A stretch of DNA of 64,000 bases from Acinetobacter sp. ANC 4178 (GTDB lineage Bacteria > Pseudomonadota > Gammaproteobacteria > Pseudomonadales > Moraxellaceae), in NCBI RefSeq assembly GCF_004331175.1, contig NZ_SJOD01000002.1, forward strand, positions 372,001-436,000. Reading direction: 5' to 3'. Below the pieces are notes generated by a model. It was given only the letters and a program-made list of their open reading frames with translations, ran no database searches and was not told the origin of the DNA. This document shows, in pieces, positions 1 through 11,441 of the stretch. The position numbers and the translations under genes were made by a program. Position 1 is the first letter of the stretch. The number at the start of each line of letters is the position of its first letter.

Positions 1-1597
1 GCATCCCCACAACACGACCATGAAATGCCTGATAGCGCGATTGAATAAATGCATCTGCAATAAATGCAGGAGCATACTGCTGCAATAAACTGGCTTGCGC
101 CAAAATCACCAACCGACTGACTAAACTTCTGGCCATAAACTGAAGTTGCTCAGGTGCTTGCTGAAATAACTGTAGCAATTGTTGCCGTTCTGCTTGTAAT
201 AAGGGCTGTTGCTTGGCGGCATCTGCAAAAGACTGCAATAACACCTGCATGGATTCTGGATCGCGTTGAATCGCACGGAGTACATCTAAGCACATCACAT
301 TGCCTGAACCTTCCCAAATGGTATTCACAGGTGCTTCTTTGAAAATGCGCGCCATAATGCCTGCATCGACATAGCCGTTGCCACCAAAGACTTCCATCAT
401 TTCCCCTGTGAGTTCCACAGCACGCTTACAAATCCAGAACTTTGCAGCTGGGGTCATCACCCGTTTCCATGCCACAGATAAAGCATCTTCCTGCGCATAG
501 CAATGTGCCAAATGGAAACTGAGTTGTACTGCGGCTTCGGTTTCTAAAGCCAAATCCACCAAAACGGCTTGCATCAACGGTTGTTCTGCTAAAGTTTTAC
601 CAAAAGCTTTACGCTGTCGGGTATAAGCAAGACATTGCACTAAAGCCTGTCTTAACATGGCACTACTGCCTACCGAACAGGTGAGTCGAGTGTAGTTCGC
701 CATTTCAATAATGGTAGGAATACCGCGTCCAACTTCACCAATCATGATGCCCCATGCATCTTTAAATTCAACCTCAGAGCTAGAGTTACTGCGATTACCC
801 ACTTTTTCTTTCAGGCGTTGTACCTGTACCGCATTTTTACTGCCATCTTCTAGCCAACGCGGTACAAAGAAACATGCCAAACCATCTTGTTCAGTTTGTG
901 CTACCACCAAATGTGCATCACACATCGGCGCAGAAAAAAACCACTTATGACCAGTCAGCAAATAGGCTTGCCCTCGCCCCGCAGCTGCAACAGGTTTCGC
1001 TAAGGTTTGATTCGCGCGTACATCCGATCCTCCTTGTTTTTCGGTCATGCCCATACCGAGCCAAATTGATTTTTTCTGTGCAATTGGTAGATCACGTTCA
1101 TCGTATTCAGTCGATAGCAACTTAGTGCCAATTTTTTCCCATAATGCGGGTTCAGATTGCAGCAATGGAATACTACCGAGCGTCATCGCGGTTGGGCAGA
1201 GGCTGCCACATTCAACTTGCCCACTCAAATAAAAACGTGCCGCCCAATCCACCCAAGCCGATGGTGTGTGTTGTGCAATAAAAGGATAGGCATGTACCGC
1301 ATGCTTGCGATTCAATTGCATCCACTGATGCCATGCAGGATGGAACTCGATAAAGTCTTTACGGCGGCCACGCGCATCGAAGGCATGTAAGATGGGGACA
1401 TGCCGATTGGCTTGATCTGCATATTGGTAATATTCTGCCGAACCTGCGGCTTGCCCTAGCGCTGTTAACGCGAGCTGATCTTGGCTGCCATATCGAGTCA
1501 AAATTTCTTGTAGCACTTGATCGGTGCTAAATAGGTTATAGTCCTGTTTTTCATCAAATTGATTGCTAATTTGATGGGTTGTCCATGCATTGATCAT
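1..1597 (-). CDS. aidB: AidB-like acyl-CoA dehydrogenase (3' end cut by window edge)
   Basis: The reading frame is open from an ATG at 1597 to the window start, giving 532 residues; the stop lies outside. The translation follows E. coli AidB closely: GMGMTEKQGGSDV and GHKWFF in the middle beta domain, LKDK/LKEK-VGNRSN, then the C-terminal helical domain with PAAKFWICKR and NTIWEGSGN. AidB is a flavin acyl-CoA dehydrogenase homologue of the alkylation (adaptive) response that binds DNA; other family members oxidise branched acyl-CoAs. E. coli AidB is 541 residues, so probably only about 15-20 residues are missing. It is divergent from a TetR regulator 79 bp away, which may control it. The family is secure; whether the role is DNA protection or acyl-CoA oxidation cannot be told from sequence. 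Confidence 0.85.
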   Translation of the reverse strand, partial: MINAWTTHQISNQFDEKQDYNLFSTDQVLQEILTRYGSQDQLALTALGQAAGSAEYYQYADQANRHVPILHAFDARGRRKDFIEFHPAWHQWMQLNRKHAVHAYPFIAQHTPSAWVDWAARFYLSGQVECGSLCPTAMTLGSIPLLQSEPALWEKIGTKLLSTEYDERDLPIAQKKSIWLGMGMTEKQGGSDVRANQTLAKPVAAAGRGQAYLLTGHKWFFSAPMCDAHLVVAQTEQDGLACFFVPRWLEDGSKNAVQVQRLKEKVGNRSNSSSEVEFKDAWGIMIGEVGRGIPTIIEMANYTRLTCSVGSSAMLRQALVQCLAYTRQRKAFGKTLAEQPLMQAVLVDLALETEAAVQLSFHLAHCYAQEDALSVAWKRVMTPAAKFWICKRAVELTGEMMEVFGGNGYVDAGIMARIFKEAPVNTIWEGSGNVMCLDVLRAIQRDPESMQVLLQSFADAAKQQPLLQAERQQLLQLFQQAPEQLQFMARSLVSRLVILAQASLLQQYAPAFIADAFIQSRYQAFHGRVVGM

Positions 1598-1676
1598 TTC
1601 TACTTTGCTCTTGTTCTAGTTCGCTTTTCATTTCAGTATAGAGAAAAATTCATCTTGATATGTTCAGCTTTGTGCC

Positions 1677-2297
1677 ATGAAAAATCCTGAAGTCCAAGTA
1701 CGTCGTAGACCGCGCCAATTCAGAGCCAAGCTCACCCAAGAAGCCTTACAAGAAAGTTTTGTTCGGCTTTTGCATGAGCGATCAGCCGATAAAATTACCA
1801 TTCGGGAAATCACAGATGTAGCAGGTGTCGGTTTAGGGACTTTTTATGAGTACTTTTCTAAGAAGGAAGATTTGATTGCATTGACTATTCATCAACATGT
1901 GAAAAGCAATGCTGAACTACTTAAAAGTTATGCACAAAGTCTGATGGAGTTATCCACAAAATTAAGTTTTGTGGACTATTTACAGCAAATTATTCATTTT
2001 CAAATTGCACAAATTCAGGCTCAGCAGTTTGTCTGGGCGCAGACTTTTTTACTAGAACGACAGGTATCAAACATTGAAAGTTACCGTAAGAGTTATGCCA
2101 TGATGCTGGAAATGTGGCATAGCATCCTTGTTCCCTTTTTTGAAGATACGGAACAACTCCAGCACATCAGTTTAAATGTGCAACGGGTCTGTTATGGCTT
2201 TGTGTCGCAGAGCTTGTTGGTTGAGCCTGAGTTTGGGGAGTGGGATCAACTTGAAAAGGACATTAACCAAAGTTTGGGAAAGTTTAAGCTTGAATAA
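1677..2297 (+). CDS. TetR/AcrR-family transcriptional regulator
   Basis: A 206-residue protein with a typical TetR N-terminal DNA-binding region: a basic start (RRRPRQFRAK, residues 9-18), then the helix-turn-helix at about residues 40-67, including TIREITDVAGVGLGTFYEYF. The remaining roughly 140 residues are helical and would form the ligand-binding and dimer domain. The gene starts 79 bp from the divergent AidB-like dehydrogenase gene, an arrangement in which TetR proteins commonly repress both promoters. The ligand is unknown; an acyl-CoA or fatty acid is a guess based on the neighbour. Confidence 0.85.
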   Translation: MKNPEVQVRRRPRQFRAKLTQEALQESFVRLLHERSADKITIREITDVAGVGLGTFYEYFSKKEDLIALTIHQHVKSNAELLKSYAQSLMELSTKLSFVDYLQQIIHFQIAQIQAQQFVWAQTFLLERQVSNIESYRKSYAMMLEMWHSILVPFFEDTEQLQHISLNVQRVCYGFVSQSLLVEPEFGEWDQLEKDINQSLGKFKLE

Positions 2298-2584
2298 AAA
2301 CAATTTTTTATAAGCGAAGTAACCATCTTGAATTGGCAAAATAGAACTGAACTACTTTCAAAAAATCCGGCTTGTTTCAAAATTGGCTTTTCGTGTATTC
2401 TTTAGCAACAAATAAACAGCTAAGTATTTAATATTTAAGTAAAAAATAAATTTAACTTTACATCATATCTATGATATTAAATAGCGGAAATTTCTAAAAC
2501 TGTTTTTGATAAAAACAGGCTAATTCTATATGTCTTATGATAGTAACCTTGAGCTACATAGATATTTATAAATTGATCGTAAAA

Positions 2585-3193
2585 ATGTCATTAGCAATAA
2601 TTTTAAGCATGTTCGTGTTCTCTCTAAGTATGTCTATTTCGCCTGGTCCTGTGAATATAACCATACTGTCAACAAGTTTAAATCATGGTTTTATTAAAAC
2701 TTTTCCTTTTATATCAGGAGCAACTATTGGGTTCGTATTGCTTTTAATATCCGTAGGATTCGGATTTTCTAAAATTATAAATACTTATCCTATCATCTTT
2801 AAGTTATTAGAGTTTTTAGGCGCTTTTTTTATTATTTATATAGGCTATAAAATACTATCATCTAAACCAGAAATTGAAGTCAATCATAATAGCTCTATAC
2901 CCAATTTCATCGATGGATTCTTATTGCAGTGGTTAAATCCTAAAGCATGGATTGCATGTGCTTCAGGTACTGCTTTATTTTCAGCACAGAATACCAACAC
3001 TCCGCTTATAGTATTTATCTGTATTTACTTTCTAATTTGTTATTTATCTTTAGCTATATGGGGAGCTTTAGGTGAAAAACTATCTATTGCATTGAGTAAT
3101 AGTAAGCGTATTTTATTGTTCAATAGATTGATGGGCTTTTCTTTAATCTTCATTTCTATATATATGATATTTAATATTTTCACTGTTAAATGA
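2585..3193 (+). CDS. LysE/RhtB-family amino-acid exporter
   Basis: From the ATG at 2585 this is a 202-residue hydrophobic protein with about six membrane spans and the family signature SISPGPVNI near the N terminus. LysE/RhtB proteins export amino acids or related metabolites across the inner membrane. An in-frame ATG at 2537 would add 16 residues; I prefer 2585 because the hydrophobic segment and SPGP motif then sit at the usual distance from the start. Neither start has a strong ribosome binding site. The gene is noticeably AT-rich against katG and the hca genes, suggesting later acquisition. Its last 51 bp overlap the 3' end of the opposing LysR gene. Substrate unknown. Confidence 0.8.
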   Translation: MSLAIILSMFVFSLSMSISPGPVNITILSTSLNHGFIKTFPFISGATIGFVLLLISVGFGFSKIINTYPIIFKLLEFLGAFFIIYIGYKILSSKPEIEVNHNSSIPNFIDGFLLQWLNPKAWIACASGTALFSAQNTNTPLIVFICIYFLICYLSLAIWGALGEKLSIALSNSKRILLFNRLMGFSLIFISIYMIFNIFTVK

Positions 3194-4066
3194 GCTATAA
3201 ATTTTATTAATTAACGAATAGGCAATACTATTAATGGGTAAATTGGCTGGCCAAATTGCATATACGTTTAAAGGTTGTAGTTCCCATTGAGGTAAAACTT
3301 TTACAATATCCCCCTTAATAATGTCATTTTGAATTAAATAATCAGGAGGAGCAGCCAAACCAGCATCAAGTTTTGCTAGCTGATAAGAAGCTTCTACATT
3401 ATTTACACAAATATTTGGATTATATGAAATTTTTATTTCTTCATCATTCTTGTTGTTTTTCAATATTCTTGAATGTGGACGCATACTTAGACCAATCCAT
3501 TTCATTGCTTCTAAGTCATATGGTATTTTCGGTTCACCGTAGGTCTTAAGAAAGTTTTTTGTCGCAACAATACTTCTTGGTAGATCAAATAAATACTTCG
3601 CTTTTAGAGAGCTATCCAAAGGCTCTCCTATTCTAAAAGCTACATCTATATTTTCAAAAACAATGTCATTTTTTTCATCATCACAAGTAATATTTAATAT
3701 TAAATCAGGAAAATCCTTTATGAAATCAGTAACATGATTCATAAATTCCCCATGGATAAAAATAGCAGGAATTGAGATATTTAATTTCTTATTTCCGATG
3801 ATTGAACTTTTTCTTAAATCGTTAATACCTTGCTCATACGTTTCCAATATGGATTTAGCGGTTTCTAAAAGCTTTTCTCCATCATGAGTGAGAGTTATTT
3901 TTCTAGTATTTCTATAAAACAGAGCACACCCTAAATTTTTTTCTAATTTTGTAAGGTGTTGACTAGCGGTTGCACTAGATAAGCCAATCGCTTTAGCCCC
4001 TTTGCTAATAGAGCCTATTTCAGCAATTTTGGCAAAAACTATTAAGTATCTAATATCTTCAATCAT
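3143..4066 (-). CDS. LysR-family transcriptional regulator
   Basis: A 307-residue LysR-type regulator. The N-terminal winged helix-turn-helix is clear (residues about 3-62, with FAKIAEIGSISKGAKAIGLS and ATASQHLTKLEKNLG), followed by a periplasmic-binding-protein-like effector domain. It lies tail to tail with the LysE exporter gene and the two coding regions overlap by 51 bp. Exporter regulators are usually divergent from their targets, so the pairing is plausible but the geometry is unusual. Base composition is AT-rich like the exporter, suggesting they travelled together. Effector unknown. Confidence 0.85.
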   Translation of the reverse strand: MIEDIRYLIVFAKIAEIGSISKGAKAIGLSSATASQHLTKLEKNLGCALFYRNTRKITLTHDGEKLLETAKSILETYEQGINDLRKSSIIGNKKLNISIPAIFIHGEFMNHVTDFIKDFPDLILNITCDDEKNDIVFENIDVAFRIGEPLDSSLKAKYLFDLPRSIVATKNFLKTYGEPKIPYDLEAMKWIGLSMRPHSRILKNNKNDEEIKISYNPNICVNNVEASYQLAKLDAGLAAPPDYLIQNDIIKGDIVKVLPQWELQPLNVYAIWPANLPINSIAYSLINKIYSSFNSENIKYHIYRNED

Positions 4067-4217
4067 TTCATACCATATATTAAATAAAATCTAAAATTAA
4101 CATAATACACCGTCTAGGAAAGGTAATTCATAACCTAGATATTCAAATATCTTAAGGTGTAAAAAGCATTATTTGTACAACTCATTTAAGTTTAAATGAA
4201 AAGGCATCATTCCATAA

Positions 4218-4241
4218 AAAACCGCTCTTACGAGCGGTTTT
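4218..4241 (-). terminator. Intrinsic terminator of katG (bidirectional)
   Basis: A 10-bp perfect stem (AAAACCGCTC at 4218-4227, GAGCGGTTTT at 4232-4241) with a 4-nt loop ends in a T run on the minus strand. It lies 27 bp past the katG stop. The A/T flanks would let it also work for plus-strand transcripts. Confidence 0.9.
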
Positions 4242-4268
4242 AATTTTGCGAAAACTATTTCACGAAAT

Positions 4269-6771
<2,503 letters not shown>

Positions 6772-7227
6772 ATGCAGAATGATCTCGATCACATCATTCA
6801 ACAGTATGACATCATCTTATTTGATGCAATTTGTGTCATCTGTAATGGTTGGGCACGTTTTCTCATTCAACATGATCCACAGGCTCAATTCAAACTTGCT
6901 TCAGCTCAGTCCCCTGTGGGAGAAAAAATTCTTAAACATTATGGGATGTCGACCACACACTACACCACCATGATTGTGATGATAAATGGGGAGTTATTTA
7001 CCGAATCTACCGCCTTATTAAAAGTTCTGGCTCGGCTCGGTCTACCTTTCTCTCTAATGAAAACGGGTTATCTTATTCCCCGACCAGTTCGAGATTTTCT
7101 TTATCGTCGGGTTGCACTTAATCGCTATACCCTTTTTGGTAAAACTGATGATTGCCTCATTCCATACCAAGAGAATCAGCATCATTTTCTAGAACAGGTC
7201 ATCCGTGGATACTCAACGACTCAATAA
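6772..7227 (+). CDS. DCC-family thiol-disulfide oxidoreductase-like protein
   Basis: A 151-residue protein of the DCC family (DUF393). The defining motif, normally D-G-x-C-x-x-C, appears as Asp18-Ala-Ile-Cys21-Val-Ile-Cys24 at the end of the first beta strand, as in thioredoxin folds. The rest also fits: NGWARFLIQHDPQAQFKLASAQS, then a TESTALL segment and a hydrophobic C-terminal region ending in basic residues. Substrates of this family are not established. The stop overlaps the start of the next gene by 23 bp, so the two are probably translationally coupled. Confidence 0.8.
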   Translation: MQNDLDHIIQQYDIILFDAICVICNGWARFLIQHDPQAQFKLASAQSPVGEKILKHYGMSTTHYTTMIVMINGELFTESTALLKVLARLGLPFSLMKTGYLIPRPVRDFLYRRVALNRYTLFGKTDDCLIPYQENQHHFLEQVIRGYSTTQ

Positions 7228-7597
7228 AAAGACGCTTCAAACCATTCAGATGAGCCTAGCAATACTGTGGATTTATCAAGGTCTGATTCCCAAAATTCTA
7301 TTTCAAGCCGATGATGAACGCCGCATTTGGATGCTACAGGGATTTAATGATCGAGCTGCAATTAGCCTTATGCAATGTTCTGGGGCAATCGAAATCATCT
7401 TCGGAGCATTATTTTTAACGGGTTATAAAACCTTAGCGCTCCATTATCTCAATATTGTCGGTATGCTCGGATTAAGCCTTTTAATTTTGATTGTCGACCC
7501 ACACTATTTCACCCAAGCCTTTAATCCCTTTGTGATGAATATTGCGATGCTGGCTTTGTCCTTAACCGCCATTCGCCTCATAAAAGATCAAGAATAA
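7205..7597 (+). CDS. DoxX-like membrane protein
   Basis: A 130-residue protein with about four hydrophobic spans, resembling the DoxX-like family (motif LAILWIYQGLIPKI in the first span; GAIEIIFGALFL in the second). It begins with GTG at 7205 inside the end of the DCC gene (23-bp overlap, different frame), so translation is likely coupled. DoxX-type proteins are inner-membrane proteins often linked to thiol or quinone redox chemistry; pairing with a DCC thiol protein fits, but the actual function is unknown. Confidence 0.75.
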   Translation: MDTQRLNKKTLQTIQMSLAILWIYQGLIPKILFQADDERRIWMLQGFNDRAAISLMQCSGAIEIIFGALFLTGYKTLALHYLNIVGMLGLSLLILIVDPHYFTQAFNPFVMNIAMLALSLTAIRLIKDQE

Positions 7598-7621
7598 ACA
7601 CTTTAAAACACGGGTGATGCT

Positions 7622-8671
7622 TTAAACAATTAAACGCTTACCTTCCCGAATGCAATAAAACGGATTCATTAATTTTGACGAACCACGCATCGCTACATGT
7701 AAATCATGTTCAGGCTGCTCACGTGCTTCATCGGTCAATTGATAACTACGGTAATGAATGGCCAATGAGCATTTGGCATGTAAATCTTTATGGGCCTGAA
7801 AAGCATCTTCAGGGTTCATATGCATATAACGCATCAACTCACGTGGCTCATAAGCACCAATCGGCAACAAGGCAATGCGTGGAGGCCCCAAACGAGTATG
7901 AATTTCCTTAAAATGCGGTGAATAGCCTGTATCGCCCGCAAAGAAACTATATTCACGTCCCTGTTTAACTGCAAAACCACCCCAAAGCGCCATGTTCTGA
8001 TCACGTATTCCTCGACCAGAGCCATGTTGCGCAGGGGTATAAATCAATTCCAGTTCATGAAACTGTGCAGATTGCCACCAGTCCAGTTCAATCACATGCA
8101 TACTTTTCGGTAAATACCAACCATTGCCCAAACCTGTGTAAATTGGCATGGCGAACTTGTCATGCAACCAATTCAGGCTTGCCAAATCCATATGATCATA
8201 ATGATTATGACTGAGCAACACGGCATGAATGGTCGGTAATTCTTCCAAGGCAATGCCTGCTGGACAAAACCGTTTCGGTCCACGTCCCTGTTTCGGACTG
8301 ACAAATTCCGCCCAAACAGGATCAGTTAAAAAATTATAAGGACCGATTTGTAACAGCACGGTGGCATGCCCCACAAACCAGACTTGCCAATCATTCAGTG
8401 CTGCATTGGGACGACTTTGTGGCAATACTCGTGGGGTTGCAGAAGCAGCCTCTAATGGGGTTTCTTTGTCCCAAGTCGATGACTTTCGTTTTAACAACCA
8501 CTTGAACAAATCAAAATGACTACGCCCCTCTGGCGCATGCAGAGGATTGGAAAAACGCGTGCCGTTAAAGTGGGCAGATTCAAGATACTGAAAAGCGGGT
8601 TTACGCCAAGTATGTGACCAACACTCTTGGGTTTTAATCTGAAAATGTGGTTGTTCTAAGTTCTGCTTCAT
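7622..8671 (-). CDS. NAPE-PLD-like MBL-fold metallo-hydrolase
   Basis: A 349-residue metallo-beta-lactamase-fold hydrolase. The metal motif HxHxDH is His155-Asn-His157-Tyr-Asp159-His160, with further ligands in TPAQHGSGRG and FAGDTGYSPHF. The extended N-terminal part (residues 1-95) and FLTDPVWAEFVSPKQGRGPKRF resemble bacterial relatives of N-acyl-phosphatidylethanolamine phospholipase D. Such proteins probably cleave phosphodiesters in lipids or lactone-like substrates, but the bacterial substrate is not known. It is convergent with the DoxX gene and appears monocistronic. Confidence 0.85.
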   Translation of the reverse strand: MKQNLEQPHFQIKTQECWSHTWRKPAFQYLESAHFNGTRFSNPLHAPEGRSHFDLFKWLLKRKSSTWDKETPLEAASATPRVLPQSRPNAALNDWQVWFVGHATVLLQIGPYNFLTDPVWAEFVSPKQGRGPKRFCPAGIALEELPTIHAVLLSHNHYDHMDLASLNWLHDKFAMPIYTGLGNGWYLPKSMHVIELDWWQSAQFHELELIYTPAQHGSGRGIRDQNMALWGGFAVKQGREYSFFAGDTGYSPHFKEIHTRLGPPRIALLPIGAYEPRELMRYMHMNPEDAFQAHKDLHAKCSLAIHYRSYQLTDEAREQPEHDLHVAMRGSSKLMNPFYCIREGKRLIV

Positions 8672-8859
8672 GTACTGTCATTATCTATAAGAAATATCAC
8701 ATTCACTGCAATAACATGAATGTCGAGATTGGCGTGTTTCTTATTGTAGATACTCTGTTTGGTAATTCAAGCCAAACTGTAAAATATACGCCTTAGTCTT
8801 CGATGGCGTCAGGTGAGAGAGTAACGCACGTGGTCATAGTAAAATTTGATGAAAAAAAG

Positions 8860-8889
8860 CGGCAGACTGGAATTCAACCCTGTCTGCCG
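8860..8889 (-). terminator. Terminator of the hca operon
   Basis: An 8-bp perfect stem (CGGCAGAC at 8860-8867, GTCTGCCG at 8882-8889) is followed on the minus strand by CTTTTTTTC. It lies 18 bp after the hcaD stop and should end the hca/mhpB transcript. Confidence 0.88.
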
Positions 8890-8907
8890 AGGTTGTAAAC
8901 CCTAATC

Positions 8908-10146
8908 TTAAGCAATCTTACGTAAATCTAAACCAAGATCTAAATGCTTTTCTGCTTCAAATGCGGCACTTTTAGCAATTAACTTTTTCAAGTGACGCAT
9001 CTCCTTGGCTGCATTTACTGTAATACCGCCCACAATGATGCCATTGGTTACACCAAACAGCACACAAGAACAAGCTGAGCCTAAAGTGGCATCCATTTCA
9101 CCGCGGACATGCCATTCTACTGCCTGCATATCACCAACAAACTGATAGTTAATATCCAGCTGATCCGTCCAAAACCATGCAGGATTTGGTTTTGGATGCT
9201 CCACACCCATCACGTGACGCGCAAAAATTCCAGCCTGTAAATTGGCATTTTCCCATGTTTCCACACGGCGATACTGCCCATCATCACGTAATTGAGTCGC
9301 GACATCACCCGCGGCATAAATATCGGGATGTGAAGTTTTGCAGTTTTGATTGACCTGAATCGCACCCTCTACCGCTAAACCTGCATCTATTGCAAGCTGT
9401 GCATTTGGGACAATCCCTACACCATAAATCACCGCATCTGCACGCAGTTCTTCACCACCCTCTAAGGTGATCACAACTTCGTCACCTTGCTGATTTTGCT
9501 CAAGATGACAGTTTGTAATTGACGTTGCAAGACGGACATCGACACCCGCGAGACGTTGCTGTGCCAATAAAAACTCACTCAAAATCTGCGGAGATGAACG
9601 CCCCATCACCATAGGTCCCATTTCAATCACGGTCACTTGGCAATCTTTAAAGCGTGCAGAGGAAGCTAACTCAAGACCAATTACACCACCACCAATCAGT
9701 ACAATACGTTGTCCAGCTTGTAGCACAGGCACCAACGCTTGAGAGTCTTCCAGATTACGTAGTGTATAAACATGTTGACCTAAAGCATCGAAATTCGGCA
9801 GGCGACGTGCTGCACCGCCAGTCGCAAGGAGCAGTTTGTCATAAGCAATCACATCTCCCTTTTGCAATTCAACGGTTTTTGCCTCAGGATTAATTTTGAT
9901 TACGCCATTACCACGGATATGCGTGACACCTAAAGTCGTCAATTTCTCTTCAGATAAAATCTCAACCTTGGTTTCTTCTGGCTTTAAAATCACATCTTTA
10001 GACAACGGCGGACGCTCATAAGGCAAATGCACTTCATCCCCAATCAGGATAATGTTGCCCTCATACTTGTTACCGCGAAGTTCTAAAATCGCACTCGCAC
10101 CCGCCTGTCCCGCACCGACGATGACAATGGTTTCAATATTGCTCAT
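8908..10146 (-). CDS. hcaD: Ferredoxin-NAD+ reductase of aromatic dioxygenase (HcaD)
   Basis: A 412-residue FAD/NAD-dependent ferredoxin reductase of the HcaD/BphA4 type. An FAD-binding IVGAGQAGAS lies at the N terminus, an NAD-binding LIGGGVIGLE in the middle, and IYAAGDVA near residue 280. It takes electrons from NADH and passes them to the Rieske ferredoxin HcaC, which feeds the HcaEF oxygenase. I chose the ATG at 10146 (AGGGTG upstream); the longer frame adds a 17-residue extension inside mhpB that does not look like protein. It starts 5 bp after the mhpB stop, so both belong to one transcript. Confidence 0.92.
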   Translation of the reverse strand: MSNIETIVIVGAGQAGASAILELRGNKYEGNIILIGDEVHLPYERPPLSKDVILKPEETKVEILSEEKLTTLGVTHIRGNGVIKINPEAKTVELQKGDVIAYDKLLLATGGAARRLPNFDALGQHVYTLRNLEDSQALVPVLQAGQRIVLIGGGVIGLELASSARFKDCQVTVIEMGPMVMGRSSPQILSEFLLAQQRLAGVDVRLATSITNCHLEQNQQGDEVVITLEGGEELRADAVIYGVGIVPNAQLAIDAGLAVEGAIQVNQNCKTSHPDIYAAGDVATQLRDDGQYRRVETWENANLQAGIFARHVMGVEHPKPNPAWFWTDQLDINYQFVGDMQAVEWHVRGEMDATLGSACSCVLFGVTNGIIVGGITVNAAKEMRHLKKLIAKSAAFEAEKHLDLGLDLRKIA

Positions 10147-10151
10147 TTGAT

Positions 10152-11117
10152 TCACCCTTTTAACTCTGCCGATACAATACCAAAGCCCGCAATCCACTCG
10201 CTGATGTCTTCATAACAATGCGTGGTCATCTCGTATTCACCGAGTTCATGTAATGCTGCAAATGCCGCCATCCAAGAACGGACTTCCTGACCACCCCGCC
10301 CACCATCACGGCGAATGTCTGCTTCAGTCATGGCTTCAATTGTGGCGAAGTCTGCTTTGGCAAATGTTTCAAGCAATGCACGATCCCATTCTGGATTGAG
10401 TGGCACGGCAACAGATTGATCCCCCGCAGCCAATTTCTGCCCAACCGCAATAATTTTGGCTTGACGATTATTACGCGACTCTACGGATGGGTTACGTCCA
10501 CAAATCAAAAACTCTTCAACTTCTGGCGGTACAGCGCCCATTTGCGGGGTCGGAGGATCATGCGAAAGCCCACCTGTTCCTAAAATTAACACCCGTTCAT
10601 TTTCAAGATTTAAGGACTGGATAAACTGTCCAACGGCACGTCCCAAAGCAATCGTTCGCTTGGTGGTGGGCATCGGTGCCGCTGCGCCATTAATAAAAAT
10701 CGGAATGGTGGGATAACGGTCTAGCTGTCCACCACACAGAAAATGTAGTGGTTGCGTCACGCCATGGTCGGCTTGCATTCGGTAGGAATAGGCAACATCG
10801 ACACCTTCATCGAGTACACGACGCACCAAAGCAATCGCAGTGTCTTCAGGGACATTAATTTTGTCGTTGTCTTTGCCATAGTCCCAATCACCTGCCGCAG
10901 TTGCACGAATACCCACACAAAAACTTGGCATCAAATCATAGAAAAAACCATTAAAATGGTCTGGACCAAAGGTAATAATGAGGGTTGGGTCATACGCTTT
11001 GACTTCTGCTGAAAGTTGGGCAAAAGTATCACGTACAATCTGTTCTTTACGCTGTTCTTGCGGTGAAGCAAATTCCATTAAGGGACTGTGCGATGCACAA
11101 ATGAGTTTAACGGCCAT
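10152..11117 (-). CDS. mhpB: 2,3-dihydroxyphenylpropionate 1,2-dioxygenase (MhpB)
   Basis: A 321-residue class III extradiol dioxygenase very similar to E. coli MhpB throughout: CASHSPLMEF at the N terminus, GPDHFNGFFYDLMP, MQADHGVTQPL and GTGGLSHDPPTP. It opens the catechol ring of 2,3-dihydroxyphenylpropionate next to the hydroxyls, using Fe(II). The start at 11117 has GGAG six bases upstream; an in-frame TTG four codons earlier overlaps that site and is unlikely. In E. coli this gene is in the separate mhp operon; here it sits between hcaB and hcaD. It is separated from hcaB by 324 bp holding an extragenic repeat, so it may have its own promoter. Confidence 0.95.
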   Translation of the reverse strand: MAVKLICASHSPLMEFASPQEQRKEQIVRDTFAQLSAEVKAYDPTLIITFGPDHFNGFFYDLMPSFCVGIRATAAGDWDYGKDNDKINVPEDTAIALVRRVLDEGVDVAYSYRMQADHGVTQPLHFLCGGQLDRYPTIPIFINGAAAPMPTTKRTIALGRAVGQFIQSLNLENERVLILGTGGLSHDPPTPQMGAVPPEVEEFLICGRNPSVESRNNRQAKIIAVGQKLAAGDQSVAVPLNPEWDRALLETFAKADFATIEAMTEADIRRDGGRGGQEVRSWMAAFAALHELGEYEMTTHCYEDISEWIAGFGIVSAELKG

Positions 11118-11441
11118 GTGTGACTCCAAAATAAAAATATCTACTAAAAAGACAGCTGCCCAGTAAAGTCTTTAGCAAATGGCTTAAATCATTGTGAGTG
11201 GTTTCAAATGAAATATAGAATTCACGATGCTATTCACTATCACGGTTGGCGACATGGATGTCGCCGTTGGGTGGAGGTTTCAGGGATGAACCTCTCACCC
11301 AACAATGGATTTTTGTTACTTTTGATCCGTCAAAAGTAAGGAAATGCCTGCGAAAAACCATCTAAACTTTCGCATTTATTTGTGGCTGTGCTTCATTTAA
11401 TTTAAATCTGGGCTAATCAAAAATAAGGCACCATACCCAAA
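11118..11441. other. Intergenic region hcaB-mhpB
   Basis: 324 bp without a gene, interrupting an otherwise tightly packed run. It contains one copy of the three-hairpin repeat (11248-11339). I see no clear terminator with a T tract and no clear sigma-70 promoter, so whether hcaEFCB and mhpB-hcaD are one transcript is open. Confidence 0.6.
11248..11339 (+). repeat. Three-hairpin extragenic repeat, copy A
   Basis: Three consecutive hairpins: GGCGACAT-GG-ATGTCGCC (11248-11265); a longer stem GTTGGGTG...CACCCAAC (11266-11303, with an inner AGGTT/AACCT part); and TTACTTTTG-ATCCGT-CAAAAGTAA (11316-11339), preceded by GATTTTTG. The same order and outer motifs recur at 25158-25279, with a different but still self-complementary middle stem. 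Confidence 0.8.
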
